The notes under the pieces: model-generated
Database searches by the model: none
What the model was told of the DNA's origin: nothing
The model's input: the letters and a program-made list of their open reading frames with translations, nothing else
Position numbers and translations under genes: made by a program
From: Mesorhizobium denitrificans
Lineage (GTDB): Bacteria > Pseudomonadota > Alphaproteobacteria > Rhizobiales > Rhizobiaceae
DNA: 64,000 bases
Assembly: GCF_003403035.1 (NCBI RefSeq)
Contig: NZ_QURN01000006.1
Location: forward strand, 124,001 to 188,000
Reading direction: 5' to 3'
Part shown: piece after piece, positions 42,802 through 52,606 of the stretch
Layout of the letters: the number at the start of each line of letters is the position of its first letter
Numbering within the stretch: position 1 is the first letter of the stretch

Positions 42802-44619
42802 ATGAAAAACACCATGGCGCGTGGCACATCGGCGGAGACGCAGGCGAAGCGACGTTCATTAAAGCCCCTCGGGCGGCTGATCCCCTTCGTCATGCGCTAT
42901 AAGGGGCATGTTGCGGCGGCGCTGTTCTTTCTAACCTTGGCCGGCGTGACCACGCTTACGCTGCCGCTTGCCGTACGCCGCATGATCGATCACGGCTTTT
43001 CATCCACGGACGGCACCTTTATAGCCAACTATTTCTCGATGCTGGTGGTTATTGCCGCAGTTTTGGCGCTGGCATCCGCCTGCCGCTATTATTTTGTGGT
43101 GACGCTCGGCGAGCGTGTGGTTACCGACATAAGAAGTTCGGTGTTCGCGCATGTCACGACGCTTTCGCCATCGTTTTTTGACCGGTCGCAGTCCGGTGAG
43201 ATCATTTCGCGACTGGCTGCCGATACGACACAGATAAAATCCGCGGTCGGTGCAACGGCTTCCGTTGCGCTGCGCAATATAATTCTAGGGCTGGGTGCCG
43301 TTGCGATGATGGTCGTGACCAGCCCGAAGCTTTCCGGTCTCGTGCTGGCGGCTATCCCGGTGATCGTGCTGCCACTTGTCGCGTTTGGGCGCTCGGTGCG
43401 CGCGAAATCGCGATTGGCGCAGGATACGCTCGCGAATGCGACTGCCTATGCCAGCGAACAGATCGGGGCTGTCCGCACGCTGCAATCCTTCACCAACGAG
43501 CGGTTGGTTACGGGTAAATTCTCCAAGGCCGTCGAGATGGCTTTTGAGGCTGCGCGCAGCTCGGTTTTGGCCCGCGCGCTGCTGACATTCGTTGCGATTT
43601 TCACGATTTTTGCGTCGGTCGTGGCTGTGCTCTGGTTTGGTTCGCGTGATGTGCTGACCGGTGCGCTATCGCCCGGAACGCTTGGGCAGTTCCTGCTCTA
43701 TTCGGTATTTGCGGCAGGAGCGCTTGGCGCGCTTTCCGAGGTCTGGGGTGAACTTAGTCAGGCTGCGGGTGCGGCGGAGCGGTTGGCCGAATTGCTCGAT
43801 GAGCAACCGACGATCAAGGTGCCGGCCAACCCCGTGCCATTTCCGGTTCCGGCCAAGGGCGAAGTATCCTTCCACGCGGTCGATTTTGCCTATCCCACCC
43901 GGCCGCACCGTTCGGCGGTACACGATCTGAGCTTCGAGGTGAAACCCGGCGAAACCATCGCCATTGTTGGCCCATCGGGTGCAGGCAAGACCACGGTGTT
44001 TGCACTGCTCCAGCGCTTTTATGATCCGAACAGTGGCGCGGTCCTCGTTGATGGTATCGACATTCGGGGCGCGGACCCGGTTGCGTTGCGCAGCCGCATT
44101 GCGACGGTTCCGCAGGACGTGACAGTGTTTGCCGCAAGCATACGCGATAACATTGCGTTTGGTCGTCCTGATGCAAGCGAAGAGGAAATTATCGCTGCGG
44201 CAAAAGCGGCGCTGGTAGACGAGTTCGTTCAGCGCCTGCCGGAAGGTTACAACACCATGGTTGGGGAGCGTGGTGTCACGCTATCGGGAGGCCAGCGGCA
44301 ACGTTTGGCCATTGCGCGCGCTGTGCTGCGAAACGCGCCGATTCTGCTGCTTGATGAAGCTACGTCTGCGCTCGATGCGGAAAGCGAGCGGTTCGTGCAA
44401 CATGCGCTCGAAAGCCTTATGGGCGGGCGTACAACGCTGGTGATCGCACATCGGCTTGCAACAATTCTCAAGGCAGACCGTATCATCGTGATGGATGATG
44501 GCCGCATCGTGGAGCAGGGAACTCATGCCGCTCTTGTCAAAAAGAACGGGATATATGCGCGTCTGGCGCGTCTCCAGTTCGACTCCGGCAACGAAGCGTT
44601 CGAGCGCGCGGCGGAATAG
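42802..44619 (+). CDS. ABC exporter, fused permease and ATPase (MsbA-like)
   Basis: 605 residues: six membrane helices in the first 320, then an ATPase with Walker [11 protein letters not shown], signature [14 protein letters not shown], Walker [13 protein letters not shown] and H-loop IAHRL. It works as a homodimer, exporting lipids or drugs. This type is common next to rpmE in Hyphomicrobiales as far as I recall. An inverted repeat (AGGCCGTG/CACGGCCT, 42765-42794) sits just before the start. A second ATG at 42814 is possible. Confidence 0.88.
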   Translation: MKNTMARGTSAETQAKRRSLKPLGRLIPFVMRYKGHVAAALFFLTLAGVTTLTLPLAVRRMIDHGFSSTDGTFIANYFSMLVVIAAVLALASACRYYFVVTLGERVVTDIRSSVFAHVTTLSPSFFDRSQSGEIISRLAADTTQIKSAVGATASVALRNIILGLGAVAMMVVTSPKLSGLVLAAIPVIVLPLVAFGRSVRAKSRLAQDTLANATAYASEQIGAVRTLQSFTNERLVTGKFSKAVEMAFEAARSSVLARALLTFVAIFTIFASVVAVLWFGSRDVLTGALSPGTLGQFLLYSVFAAGALGALSEVWGELSQAAGAAERLAELLDEQPTIKVPANPVPFPVPAKGEVSFHAVDFAYPTRPHRSAVHDLSFEVKPGETIAIVGPSGAGKTTVFALLQRFYDPNSGAVLVDGIDIRGADPVALRSRIATVPQDVTVFAASIRDNIAFGRPDASEEEIIAAAKAALVDEFVQRLPEGYNTMVGERGVTLSGGQRQRLAIARAVLRNAPILLLDEATSALDAESERFVQHALESLMGGRTTLVIAHRLATILKADRIIVMDDGRIVEQGTHAALVKKNGIYARLARLQFDSGNEAFERAAE

Positions 44620-44636
44620 GCGGGTTTCCCTTCGCT

Positions 44637-46124
44637 CTAGGCTTGGCCATAACGCTTTTCCAAATGTTCGATGAAGAAGCGCGCGTCCAGCTTTTCGCCG
44701 GTCGCGCGCTCTATCAACTCGGGCGTTGAATAGCGCGAACCCTGCGACCAGATGTTGGTTCGCCGCCAGTCATTGACGGCCTCAAAGTGGCCTTCCGAGA
44801 TTTCCGAATTTGCAGCGGGGTGTACTTTTTCAAACGCCGCCCATTGCTGCGCTGCCATCAGCGCGCCGAGCGTATAGGACGGGAAATAGCCAAATGCAGC
44901 GCCGGGCCAATGTACATCCTGCATAGGGCCATCGGCGGGATTGTCGAGCGTGGAGAGGCCGAGATATTCGTGCATTTTCGCGTCCCACGCTTCGGGTAGA
45001 TCGGCGACCTCAAGACGACCGGAGACAAGCTCCTGCTCCAGTTCGTAACGCAGGATGACATGAAGCGGGTAGGTGACTTCGTCAGCGTCAACACGGATGA
45101 GGCCGCGCTCGACGTGATGCACCCAAGGCAGAATATCATCGAGCGACCAGTTTTCGCCTAGCTCGCGTTCGACGACCGGAAGCGCCCAACGCCAAAAGGC
45201 CGGGTTGCGCCCAAGCTGCTTTTCGACAAACAGGCTTTGGCTTTCATGCACGGCCATTCCGCGCGCGCGGCCAAGTGGCCAGTGGCCCCATTGGTGCGGA
45301 AGGTTTTGCTCGTAAAGCGCATGGCCGGCTTCGTGCAGCACGCCCATGAGCGCCGAGAGGAAATCACTCGTCTTGTAGCGTGTCGTGATGCGCACATCCG
45401 TCGGCACGCCGCCGCAGAACGGATGGTGCGAGACGGACAGACTGCCATGCGTGAAGTCGAATCCGACTGCGCCCATCATGGCCAGACCGAGCGCGCGCTG
45501 CTTGTCGATGGCATAGGTGCCGGAAAGCGGCTTGCGCGGCCGTTTGGCGTCGCGCTGTTCCTGTATGGCGAGCGCCTGCGGCGCGAAGTCTTTCAGGAAG
45601 GTTTTCAGCTTGTCGAAAACGGGGGTGATGTCGGCTGCGCGATTGCCCGGATCATATTGCTCCATCAGCGCGTCATACGGATCGAGCTTGAGCACTGAGG
45701 CTCGCATGGCTGCTTCTTCGCGAACCAGTGAGACGATGCCTTCCAGAGCAGGCCGGAAGCTTTTCCAGTCATTTTTCTCACGAAGGTCGCGCCACAGCTG
45801 CTCGCTGCGCAGGCGTTGGCTTGTTTGCCGCTCCACGAATTCGGCTGGCAGGCAGGTGAGGTTTGTGTAGTGGCGACGGAACTCTGCGAGCGCGATGCGC
45901 TGGTCGTCGTTCAAATCTTCATTTTCGGCAGCGTCGATCCAGTCTGCGATTTCGGGGGCGCTTGCTTGCCGGTGCAGCATTCCGGCCAGCGCCGCCATTG
46001 CATCGGCGCGCTTCTCACCGCCGCCGACGGCCATGTGCGTTGCTTCATCCGCCCCAAGGATCGCGAGCGCGTGTTCCAGCGCTTCCAGCTTGTGGCCGAG
46101 TTCATCGAGTTTTTGAAAAGACAT
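44637..46124 (-). CDS. Carboxypeptidase Taq, M32 family
   Basis: 495 residues, normal for M32. The zinc motif HExxH is seen in GVLHEAGHALYEQNL, with the downstream glutamate segment GMAVHESQSLFVEK also characteristic. It removes C-terminal amino acids from peptides in the cytoplasm. It is convergent with the ABC exporter, 17 bp apart. Confidence 0.92.
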   Translation of the reverse strand: MSFQKLDELGHKLEALEHALAILGADEATHMAVGGGEKRADAMAALAGMLHRQASAPEIADWIDAAENEDLNDDQRIALAEFRRHYTNLTCLPAEFVERQTSQRLRSEQLWRDLREKNDWKSFRPALEGIVSLVREEAAMRASVLKLDPYDALMEQYDPGNRAADITPVFDKLKTFLKDFAPQALAIQEQRDAKRPRKPLSGTYAIDKQRALGLAMMGAVGFDFTHGSLSVSHHPFCGGVPTDVRITTRYKTSDFLSALMGVLHEAGHALYEQNLPHQWGHWPLGRARGMAVHESQSLFVEKQLGRNPAFWRWALPVVERELGENWSLDDILPWVHHVERGLIRVDADEVTYPLHVILRYELEQELVSGRLEVADLPEAWDAKMHEYLGLSTLDNPADGPMQDVHWPGAAFGYFPSYTLGALMAAQQWAAFEKVHPAANSEISEGHFEAVNDWRRTNIWSQGSRYSTPELIERATGEKLDARFFIEHLEKRYGQA

Positions 46125-46237
46125 GCATGCTCCGGTGATCTGGAAAACCGGAGGGGATATGAGTCCTGCATATTGAGCAAGTGGTTTTGCTGCCTAGGCA
46201 GCGCCGCGAGCCATTCGGCTCGCGGCTTTCTGTCGAC

Positions 46238-46480
46238 TCAGGAGTTATTGAGCCAGGATTCGTGATGCAGCGGGCTGTGCCGCATTGTGTGGCTCTCAGC
46301 ATTTTGGCGCATCATCGAACCATATTCGGGGTTCTTACCCGGAATTTCCACATGCGAAACGCCTTGCATGATGAGCGCTTCATGTTCAACGAGGCTGGTT
46401 ACGGGTGCCGCATATGCTGCACCGAGAGAGCCAGAAACAAGAATAGCGGCAAGTCCCGCCTTGATTAAATTCGAGCGCAT
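46238..46480 (-). CDS. Small exported protein
   Basis: 80 residues with a Sec signal peptide (MRSNLIKAGLAAILVSGSLG to AYA) and a mature part of about 55 residues rich in His, Glu and Asn. AAGGAG lies before the ATG. The family is not recognised. A GC-rich inverted repeat (46202-46229) lies after it but without a T tract on its strand. Confidence 0.6.
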   Translation of the reverse strand: MRSNLIKAGLAAILVSGSLGAAYAAPVTSLVEHEALIMQGVSHVEIPGKNPEYGSMMRQNAESHTMRHSPLHHESWLNNS

Positions 46481-46714
46481 GATTGCGTCTCCTTTTCAGC
46501 CGTTCGCGCCAATGCGCGGGTCGCTGTCTGGATCGTCCGGTCCGTCGTGTCGCGGTGTTTCAACCGCCGGCGCATCCCGATCCGCTGCTGAATCTAGGCT
46601 TCTCGCGGCGGGGAGCAAATTAAGGATAATTAATTCGCTTCAAGGATTTATGATCGAGTTCCGGTCGCAATTGACACAGTTTCGCCGTGTCTCGCGAGCA
46701 TGGCGCGAAAGGTC

Positions 46715-47086
46715 TCAGTTTGCCTTGGTCGCTTGATCGTCTGGCTTGGCGCGCCAGGTTCCGCCGCAGCCTGAGCCCGCATCTATCCACGAGCCACGCA
46801 GTAAATCCTTCTCGCGCTTGCCTGTGAAATTATAGATGCGCGCGCCCTTTCGCCCATTCATTTCGAGCGTTTCGTTGGACTTTAATGCGCCGGACAATTC
46901 GATTCCGCTGGCTGTCAATTTGGCTTTCAACGCGTCTCCATCGAGGCTGAGGGAGATTGGTCCGGCGCTGCAGATTATGCCGCGCTCCATGATGCGCAGC
47001 GCGACGGTGTCGCCGATCCAGTGCGTTGGATCAGCCTTGGCGGGCAAAGCAAAGATGCACGCGGCCAAGACCAATCGCCAATGCAT
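46715..47086 (-). CDS. Hypothetical exported protein in the MotAB-like operon
   Basis: 123 residues with a signal peptide (MHWRLVLAACIFALPAKA). The mature part has three cysteines (ICSAGP, GSGCGG) and a beta-rich look (SLSLDGDALKAKLTASGIEL). It starts 1 bp after the MotB-like stop, so it is in the same operon. The function is unknown; the location suggests a periplasmic partner of the upstream proteins. Confidence 0.6.
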   Translation of the reverse strand: MHWRLVLAACIFALPAKADPTHWIGDTVALRIMERGIICSAGPISLSLDGDALKAKLTASGIELSGALKSNETLEMNGRKGARIYNFTGKREKDLLRGSWIDAGSGCGGTWRAKPDDQATKAN

Positions 47087-47087
47087 G

Positions 47088-48116
47088 TCAGCGCTCCGTG
47101 AGCTTCAGTTCGATGCGGCGGTTGCGGGCGCGCGCCTCGTCCGTGTCGGCTGGATCGAGCGGCTGAAATTCGCCGAAGCCAGCAGCGACAAGCCGGTTTG
47201 CCGGGACCCCATTTGCGATGAGGAACTTCACGACCGCGGTCGCACGCGCTGATGACAATTCCCAATTGTCCTTGAACCGGCCGGTGCCGGAAAGCGGGAC
47301 ATTGTCGGTGTGGCCATCGACGCGAAGAACCCAATTGATCTCGGGCGGGATCTCGCGCTGCAACTCGATGATAGCAGCGGCGAGCTTTTTCATCTCAGCT
47401 TCGCCCGCTGGGTTGATCGTTTCGGCCCCAACCGGGAAAAGCACTTCCGACTGGAATACAAAGCGGTCGCCCACAATGCGGATATTGTCGCGGTCGGAGA
47501 GGATTTCGCGCAGCCGCCCGAAGAAGTCTGAGCGATAGCGATTGAGCTCCTGCACGCGCTGCGCCAGCGCCACGTTCAGTCGCTTGCCGAGGTCCGCGAT
47601 TTTGGTGTTGGACTCCTGGTCGCGCTTTTCAGACGCGTCCAGTGCATCTTCCAGCGCGCCGATCTGCTTGCGCAGCGCGGCGATCTGCTGGTTCAAAAGC
47701 TCGACCTGCGACATGGCGCGCTGGCTAAGCTGCTTTTCATTGTCGAGCTCGCCGGTGAGCGTGCCGATGCGCGCCTGCGCCTGCTGATCGTCGCCCGCGC
47801 CTTGCGAGAGCAATTGCTGGAGGCGGCTTTTCTCCGACTCGGATGCGGAAAGGGACGCTTGCAGATTGGCAAGCTGGTCCAGCGTGTCTTGCGAGTTTGA
47901 GCGCTCAAGAGCCAGGAGTTGTGTCAACTCGTTGATCTGCGAATTGAGGCGGTTCAGCACTTCGTCCTTGCCGCTGATTTCGCGCGACAGCAGAAACTGC
48001 GCCAGCACGAACACCGACAGCAGGAACATGATCGAAAGAAGCAGGGTCGACAGCGCATCGACAAAGCCCGGCCAGTAATCGACGCGGCGCTCCGAGCGCC
48101 CTCGCGCGAGTGCCAT
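47088..48116 (-). CDS. OmpA/MotB-like peptidoglycan-binding protein
   Basis: 342 residues: one membrane helix near 20-45 (FVDALSTLLLSIMFLLSVFVL), a coiled coil of about 130 residues (50-185), and a C-terminal OmpA-like domain with VDGHTDNVPLSG and LSSARATAVVKFL. It should anchor a proton-driven motor unit to peptidoglycan. Together with the MotA/TolQ-like protein next door it makes an ion-channel complex, but there are no flagellar genes here. The very long coiled coil sets it apart from flagellar MotB. Confidence 0.8.
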   Translation of the reverse strand: MALARGRSERRVDYWPGFVDALSTLLLSIMFLLSVFVLAQFLLSREISGKDEVLNRLNSQINELTQLLALERSNSQDTLDQLANLQASLSASESEKSRLQQLLSQGAGDDQQAQARIGTLTGELDNEKQLSQRAMSQVELLNQQIAALRKQIGALEDALDASEKRDQESNTKIADLGKRLNVALAQRVQELNRYRSDFFGRLREILSDRDNIRIVGDRFVFQSEVLFPVGAETINPAGEAEMKKLAAAIIELQREIPPEINWVLRVDGHTDNVPLSGTGRFKDNWELSSARATAVVKFLIANGVPANRLVAAGFGEFQPLDPADTDEARARNRRIELKLTER

Positions 48117-49127
48117 TTAGCCGCGCTCCCTTTCCTTGAGCGCAACGGCGATTTTTTCGAGCGTCTCGCGCATCGCCTTCTGCTCGTCGGATTGCTGCTC
48201 AACCCAATCGCGCATGAGCTGTTGCTCTTGCCGCATGTTTTTGACGAGCGCCGAAATCCCTTCGGCAAGGTTCGCCATTGCGGTGGCGACGCGCTGGTTC
48301 GAACCACCAGTTTCTTGCAGATTGTGGAGGCGGTCGGTCAGAATTTTGAGGTCGTCGGAATTGCTGATCGTGGCATTGCCCGACGCGACGTCGTAGGAAA
48401 GATCGGCCTCGGTTGCGAGCCAGTTTTCGAGCTCTGTGTAAAAGCGATTTTGCGCGCGACCTGCCTGAAGATCGAGAAAGCCGAGCACAAGAGAACCGGA
48501 CAGACCGAACAGCGAGGAAGAAAAGGCGGTGCCCATGCCGGACAGTGGCGCGGAGAGGCCCGCCTTGAGCGCATCGAGGACAGACGCTGCATCACCAGTA
48601 CCGGGATCCAGCGATTGGATTGTGGAGCCGATTGCCCCGATGGTGCCAAGCAGGCCCCAGAAAGTGCCGAGCAAGCCGAGAAACACCAGCAGGCCGATGA
48701 GATAGCGCGAGATGTCGCGGCTTTCGTCCAGCCGGTTTGCGATGGAATCGAGCATGGTGCGCATGGAGCTTGCGGAGAACCCGCTCGAACTTGCGCGCCC
48801 AAGCAAGGCTTTCATGGGCGCGAGGAGGATCGGCTCGGTGGTTTCCGTGCCTTCGCGGAAGGAATTGACCCAGCGCACTTCGCGGAACAGCCGAATGATT
48901 TGGCCAAAGGCCAGCAGGATGCCAACGACCAGCACACCCAGAATCAGTCCGTTCAAGCCGGGATTGGTCGCAAACGCTGTCTGAATCTGGCGTGTGAGTA
49001 TGATCGCAATGAAGGCAACGATCGCCAGAAACACAACCATCGACAGCAGAAAAAGCTGCGGGCTCGAGAGCTTATGATAGGCGTGCTTGCGCGCTTCGCC
49101 TGATTCCGTAGCCTGCAACAAAGCCAT
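48117..49127 (-). CDS. MotA/TolQ/ExbB-like proton channel protein
   Basis: 336 residues with helices near 25-48, 58-82, 140-165 and 180-205; the segment IGLLVFLGLLGTFWGLLGTI and the later GMGTAFSSSLFGLSGSLVLG are the channel motifs of the MotA/TolQ/ExbB superfamily. The last 100 residues are cytoplasmic and helical. It is directly followed by the OmpA/MotB-like gene. The pair is conserved in Hyphomicrobiales and its function is not settled. Confidence 0.78.
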   Translation of the reverse strand: MALLQATESGEARKHAYHKLSSPQLFLLSMVVFLAIVAFIAIILTRQIQTAFATNPGLNGLILGVLVVGILLAFGQIIRLFREVRWVNSFREGTETTEPILLAPMKALLGRASSSGFSASSMRTMLDSIANRLDESRDISRYLIGLLVFLGLLGTFWGLLGTIGAIGSTIQSLDPGTGDAASVLDALKAGLSAPLSGMGTAFSSSLFGLSGSLVLGFLDLQAGRAQNRFYTELENWLATEADLSYDVASGNATISNSDDLKILTDRLHNLQETGGSNQRVATAMANLAEGISALVKNMRQEQQLMRDWVEQQSDEQKAMRETLEKIAVALKERERG

Positions 49128-49236
49128 GCGCCGGTCCGTTCATATCCTGTATATCGTCGGTAAGCTTACCCGAAAGACAAAGGCAATTGAAAGACATTGC
49201 TTATTTGCCCCCAACTCATTGAGGGCAAAGCGGCAC

Positions 49237-50037
49237 TCAGGACGGCTGGTACGGCAGGCGAACTGTTTTCAGCAGAGCGCGGTGGATCAGTTCGTTGCCA
49301 GCGCAGATGCCGCCCGTTTCGAGCATATCCTGCCCGCCCTCAAGGTCGGAGGCAAAGCCACCAGCTTCCCTGACAAGGAGGATGCCCGCAGCGATATCCC
49401 ACGCTGACAAGCCAGCCTCCCAGAAACCATCGAGCCTGCCAGCGGCGACATAGGCGAGATCCAGCGCGACGGAGCCGTAGCGGCGAATACCGGAAACTTC
49501 GGCCATCACATTGCGAAGTTCGACCAGATATTTGCCATGATGCCCGCGGCCAAGATGCGGGACGCCGGTGCCGATGACCGTATCGGAGAGGGCACGCCTT
49601 CCAGCAACGCGCAAGCGCCTGTCATTAAGGAAGGCGCCGCCGCCGCGTTCAGCGGTGTAAAGCTCATCCATTGCGGGATTGTAGATCACCGCCGCAACGA
49701 TCTGACCCTGACGCTCCAGCGCGATTGACACGGAGAACATGGGCAGGCCGTGCAGGAAATTGGTTGTGCCGTCGAGCGGATCGACCAGCCAGCGATGCTG
49801 GCCGTCATCGCCTTCGACCACGCCACGCTCTTCCATCAGGAAGCCGTAGCCGGGTCGGCCCTTGCTCAACTCCTGAAAGATGATTTCCTCAGCCTTGCGG
49901 TCGGCCTGGCTGACATAGTCTCCCGGCCCCTTCATGGAAACCTGAAGGTTCTGCACCTCACCAAAGTCGCGTGACAGCGAGCGGCCTGCCTTCATGGCTG
50001 CCTGAACCATCACGTTGAGAAGTGCCGAGCGAGCCAT
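49237..50037 (-). CDS. suhB: Inositol-1-monophosphatase family protein
   Basis: 266 residues. The metal-binding motif WLVDPLDGTTNFLHG and the C-terminal SAWDIAAGILLVREAGG are typical. It hydrolyses myo-inositol 1-phosphate or related sugar phosphates; SuhB homologues also bind RNA polymerase antitermination factors. It lies between efp and the MotAB-like pair in a minus-strand cluster. Confidence 0.9.
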   Translation of the reverse strand: MARSALLNVMVQAAMKAGRSLSRDFGEVQNLQVSMKGPGDYVSQADRKAEEIIFQELSKGRPGYGFLMEERGVVEGDDGQHRWLVDPLDGTTNFLHGLPMFSVSIALERQGQIVAAVIYNPAMDELYTAERGGGAFLNDRRLRVAGRRALSDTVIGTGVPHLGRGHHGKYLVELRNVMAEVSGIRRYGSVALDLAYVAAGRLDGFWEAGLSAWDIAAGILLVREAGGFASDLEGGQDMLETGGICAGNELIHRALLKTVRLPYQPS

Positions 50038-50067
50038 ATTGTATGTCTTCCGTTACGCCGTGAAAAA

Positions 50068-50634
50068 TCAGTCTGCGCGGCGCAAATAGGTGAGTTCGTT
50101 CGTGTCGACCACGATGCGCTCGCCCGATGCGATGAACGGTGGAACGAGAACGCGAATGCCGTTTTCCAGAACTGCAGGCTTGTAGGACGAAGCAGCAGTC
50201 TGGCCCTTCACGACCGGATCGGCTTCGGTGATCGTCAACGTTACCTGATCGGGGAGCGAGATGCCGATGGGCTTCTCTTCATACATTTCGACAGTGACCA
50301 TCATGCCGTCCTGCAGGAAGGCGGCGCGGTCGCCTACGAAATCTTTCAGCAGCTCCAGCTGCTCATAGGATTCAGTGTCCATGAACACCAGCGAGTCGCC
50401 TTGCTCGTAGAGGAAGGAGAAATCCTTCTGCTCGAGACGGACGCGTTCAACGGTTTCGGCGGAGCGGAAGCGCTCATTGAGCTTGGTGCCGTTGATCAGG
50501 TTCTTGAGTTCGACCTGATTGTAAGCGCCGCCCTTGCCGGGCTTCACGTGGTTGCACTTTACAGCAACCCACAAGCCGCCATCATGCTCGATGACGTTGC
50601 CGGGACGGATTTCATTGCCATTGATCTTGGCCAT
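50068..50634 (-). CDS. efp: Elongation factor P
   Basis: 188 residues, full length, starting [20 protein letters not shown]. The tip lysine is in [10 protein letters not shown] (Lys34), the residue modified by EpmA or other enzymes. EF-P relieves ribosome stalling at polyproline stretches; tolA and cpoB in this window are proline-rich. The frame extends to 50694, but homology places the start at 50634. Confidence 0.95.
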   Translation of the reverse strand: MAKINGNEIRPGNVIEHDGGLWVAVKCNHVKPGKGGAYNQVELKNLINGTKLNERFRSAETVERVRLEQKDFSFLYEQGDSLVFMDTESYEQLELLKDFVGDRAAFLQDGMMVTVEMYEEKPIGISLPDQVTLTITEADPVVKGQTAASSYKPAVLENGIRVLVPPFIASGERIVVDTNELTYLRRAD

Positions 50635-50731
50635 CAGTCTTGCTTTCGGAAAGAAATTGGTGCGCGGAAGCGCCGTTGGCGCGCCTAAGACCACAATTTC
50701 GCAATTGTGGCAAGGCAGAACGCACTGAACA

Positions 50732-51793
50732 TCAACGCAGGCGGTTTGCCCGTTCGAGAGCCTTCTTGAGTTCGTCGTCTGTCAGGCCGGCCAGAAAATC
50801 ATTCATCTCATAGTCTTGCAGCCCGGCACGCCGCGCCAGAAAGTACCATGCGGCAGCGTCGATAGAATTGGGCTCAGTGCCGATGCCCTGCATGTAAAGC
50901 TTGGCAACACGGTTCATGGCGGCGATGTTTCCGCCGTCCGCGGCCTGCTTGAGCCAACGGAAGCCGGTGTTGGCGTCGCGATCGCCGCCGCGCCCATCCA
51001 CGAGCCAGGTTCCGAGGTCTATTTCCGCGGTATCATACCCCTGGCGTGCCGCAAGCGTGAGCCAATGCCTGGCCTGCTTGTCATCCTTGGTAATGCCACC
51101 AGCGCCGTTGGCGTAAACCTGCGACATTGCATATTGAGCGTCGGGCAATCCGGCTTCGGCTGCTGTGCGGTAATAGGGAACAGCTTTTTTAAGACCCTCC
51201 GGCCCGCGATCATTTTGAATATACAACTGGGCAAGGTTGAACTGCGCCAGCGGGTTGCCCGCTTTCGACGCCTCTTCCAGCATTAGCTGCGCTTTCGCGG
51301 TGTCCCGCGTTACGGTTTTGCCGTCGAGCAGGAGCAAGGCATATTGGAACTGCGCTTCCGGGACTTTGTTTTCGGCAGCTTTTTCATACCATTTTGCGGC
51401 GGCTTTTGCGTCTGCAGGAACGCCTAACCCACGCGAGACAATTTCCGCGACAAGCGCTTGCGCGGCTCCCTCTCCCTTTTCTGCGCGGGGCAAGGCGAGG
51501 TTATACGCCGTCTTGTAAAGGCCACGCTGAAACGCGCCATAGGCTTCGTCGGGCTTGCGCTGCCCGAAGCGAGAAGGGTTGATTGATCCGCCACCATCTT
51601 CATCAGCTTGTGGTGTGATACCCTTGGATTTCAGGATCGTGACCGGCGGCTTGCCGATAGCGTCCTTCGGTTCGATTGAATCGCCAAAACGGGAAGGATC
51701 GACGGATGATGCGGGCGCTTGCGGCGCTTCCTGCGCATGGGCGCTGCCAACCAGCGCGGCTGCAAGAAGAGCATATGCAAGCGTGCCGCGCAT
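50732..51793 (-). CDS. Exported Sel1-repeat protein
   Basis: 353 residues with a signal peptide ([20 protein letters not shown]). From about residue 85 there are several Sel1-type repeats of about 36 residues with the AAKWYEKAA and QFNLAQLY pattern. These make superhelical scaffolds in the periplasm. It shares one base with thiE (51793) and is therefore in the same operon. The partner is unknown. Confidence 0.78.
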   Translation of the reverse strand: MRGTLAYALLAAALVGSAHAQEAPQAPASSVDPSRFGDSIEPKDAIGKPPVTILKSKGITPQADEDGGGSINPSRFGQRKPDEAYGAFQRGLYKTAYNLALPRAEKGEGAAQALVAEIVSRGLGVPADAKAAAKWYEKAAENKVPEAQFQYALLLLDGKTVTRDTAKAQLMLEEASKAGNPLAQFNLAQLYIQNDRGPEGLKKAVPYYRTAAEAGLPDAQYAMSQVYANGAGGITKDDKQARHWLTLAARQGYDTAEIDLGTWLVDGRGGDRDANTGFRWLKQAADGGNIAAMNRVAKLYMQGIGTEPNSIDAAAWYFLARRAGLQDYEMNDFLAGLTDDELKKALERANRLR

Positions 51794-52455
51794 TACGCGA
51801 CTTCTCCAAAGCTCGGGGCGTGCTCGTCCAGCAGGGAGTTGGCAGCAGCCACGGCCGCGGCAGGATCGGCTGCGCCAAACACCGCCTGCGACAGCGCAAC
51901 GAATTCCACACCGGTTTCGCCAACCGTCCGAACACTTTCAACTTCCGAGCCGCCCATGACAACACACGGTATCTCGATCATCTCCGCCCACCATTTGCCG
52001 AGAGTCAGATTGCGATTATGCGGCTCCGGCTTGGTGTCGTAGCCGAAACGGCCGAAGAAGATGTAATCGGGGCGGGCTTCGCCAAGGTCGAGCGCATCGT
52101 CGCGGGTTTTGGCGCCGCCAGCACCGACAGCCATCTTGTCTTGAAGGCGGTCGATGGCATCGTCCAGCACCTCGCGCCCACCTTCGATGTGAACGCCATC
52201 TGCGCCAAGGCGGGCGGCAATGCGTGTGTCCCCACTCAATATGATTGCCGCGCCCACCGCCTGTGCGACTGGCACAAGCTGGGCCGCGTGACGCTGGAAG
52301 GACGCATCGTCCATACCGTAGTCAGGCAGGATCACGGACGCCACATCGCCACCGCTCAACGCCGCCTCCAGTTTTTGCGCAAGGCGGGCGGTATCCGCTT
52401 CATGCGGCAAGATCAAAACAAGGCGGCAACGGTTCGGTATGGTCATGTCGGTCAT
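51793..52455 (-). CDS. thiE: Thiamine phosphate synthase family protein
   Basis: 220 residues. The TIM-barrel features of ThiE are present: GADGVHIEGG in the middle, FFGRFGYDTKPEPHN, and the phosphate-binding VVMGGSEVESVRTVGETGVE. The N-terminal half is less like canonical ThiE and the family is often called a thiamine phosphate synthase-like group. No thiamine riboswitch is seen in the 150-bp upstream region, so a canonical role is uncertain. Confidence 0.72.
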   Translation of the reverse strand: MTDMTIPNRCRLVLILPHEADTARLAQKLEAALSGGDVASVILPDYGMDDASFQRHAAQLVPVAQAVGAAIILSGDTRIAARLGADGVHIEGGREVLDDAIDRLQDKMAVGAGGAKTRDDALDLGEARPDYIFFGRFGYDTKPEPHNRNLTLGKWWAEMIEIPCVVMGGSEVESVRTVGETGVEFVALSQAVFGAADPAAAVAAANSLLDEHAPSFGEVA

Positions 52456-52606
52456 GTTCTCGCTCGGGCTTTGCAGCCGGATCGTGGTGGTAATGCGGCA
52501 TAGGCCATGCGCCGCCCGTTGAACAGACCCGTTTGGCCTACATCATTTGTCCTGATGACTGTTTGCCGACGCTTCGCTATGGAGAGGAAGCTTCAGGAGC
52601 CCCGAT

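Noticed and set aside
46202-46229. GC hairpin as a terminator of the small exported protein gene
   Set aside because: There is no T tract on the minus strand after the stem, so it does not qualify, although the structure is real.
47088-49127. Possible Zorya defence system (ZorA/ZorB)
   Set aside because: The MotA/MotB-like pair resembles ZorAB in outline, but there is no ZorC, ZorD or ZorE helicase or nuclease. The neighbours are core genes (efp, suhB), so a housekeeping role is more likely.
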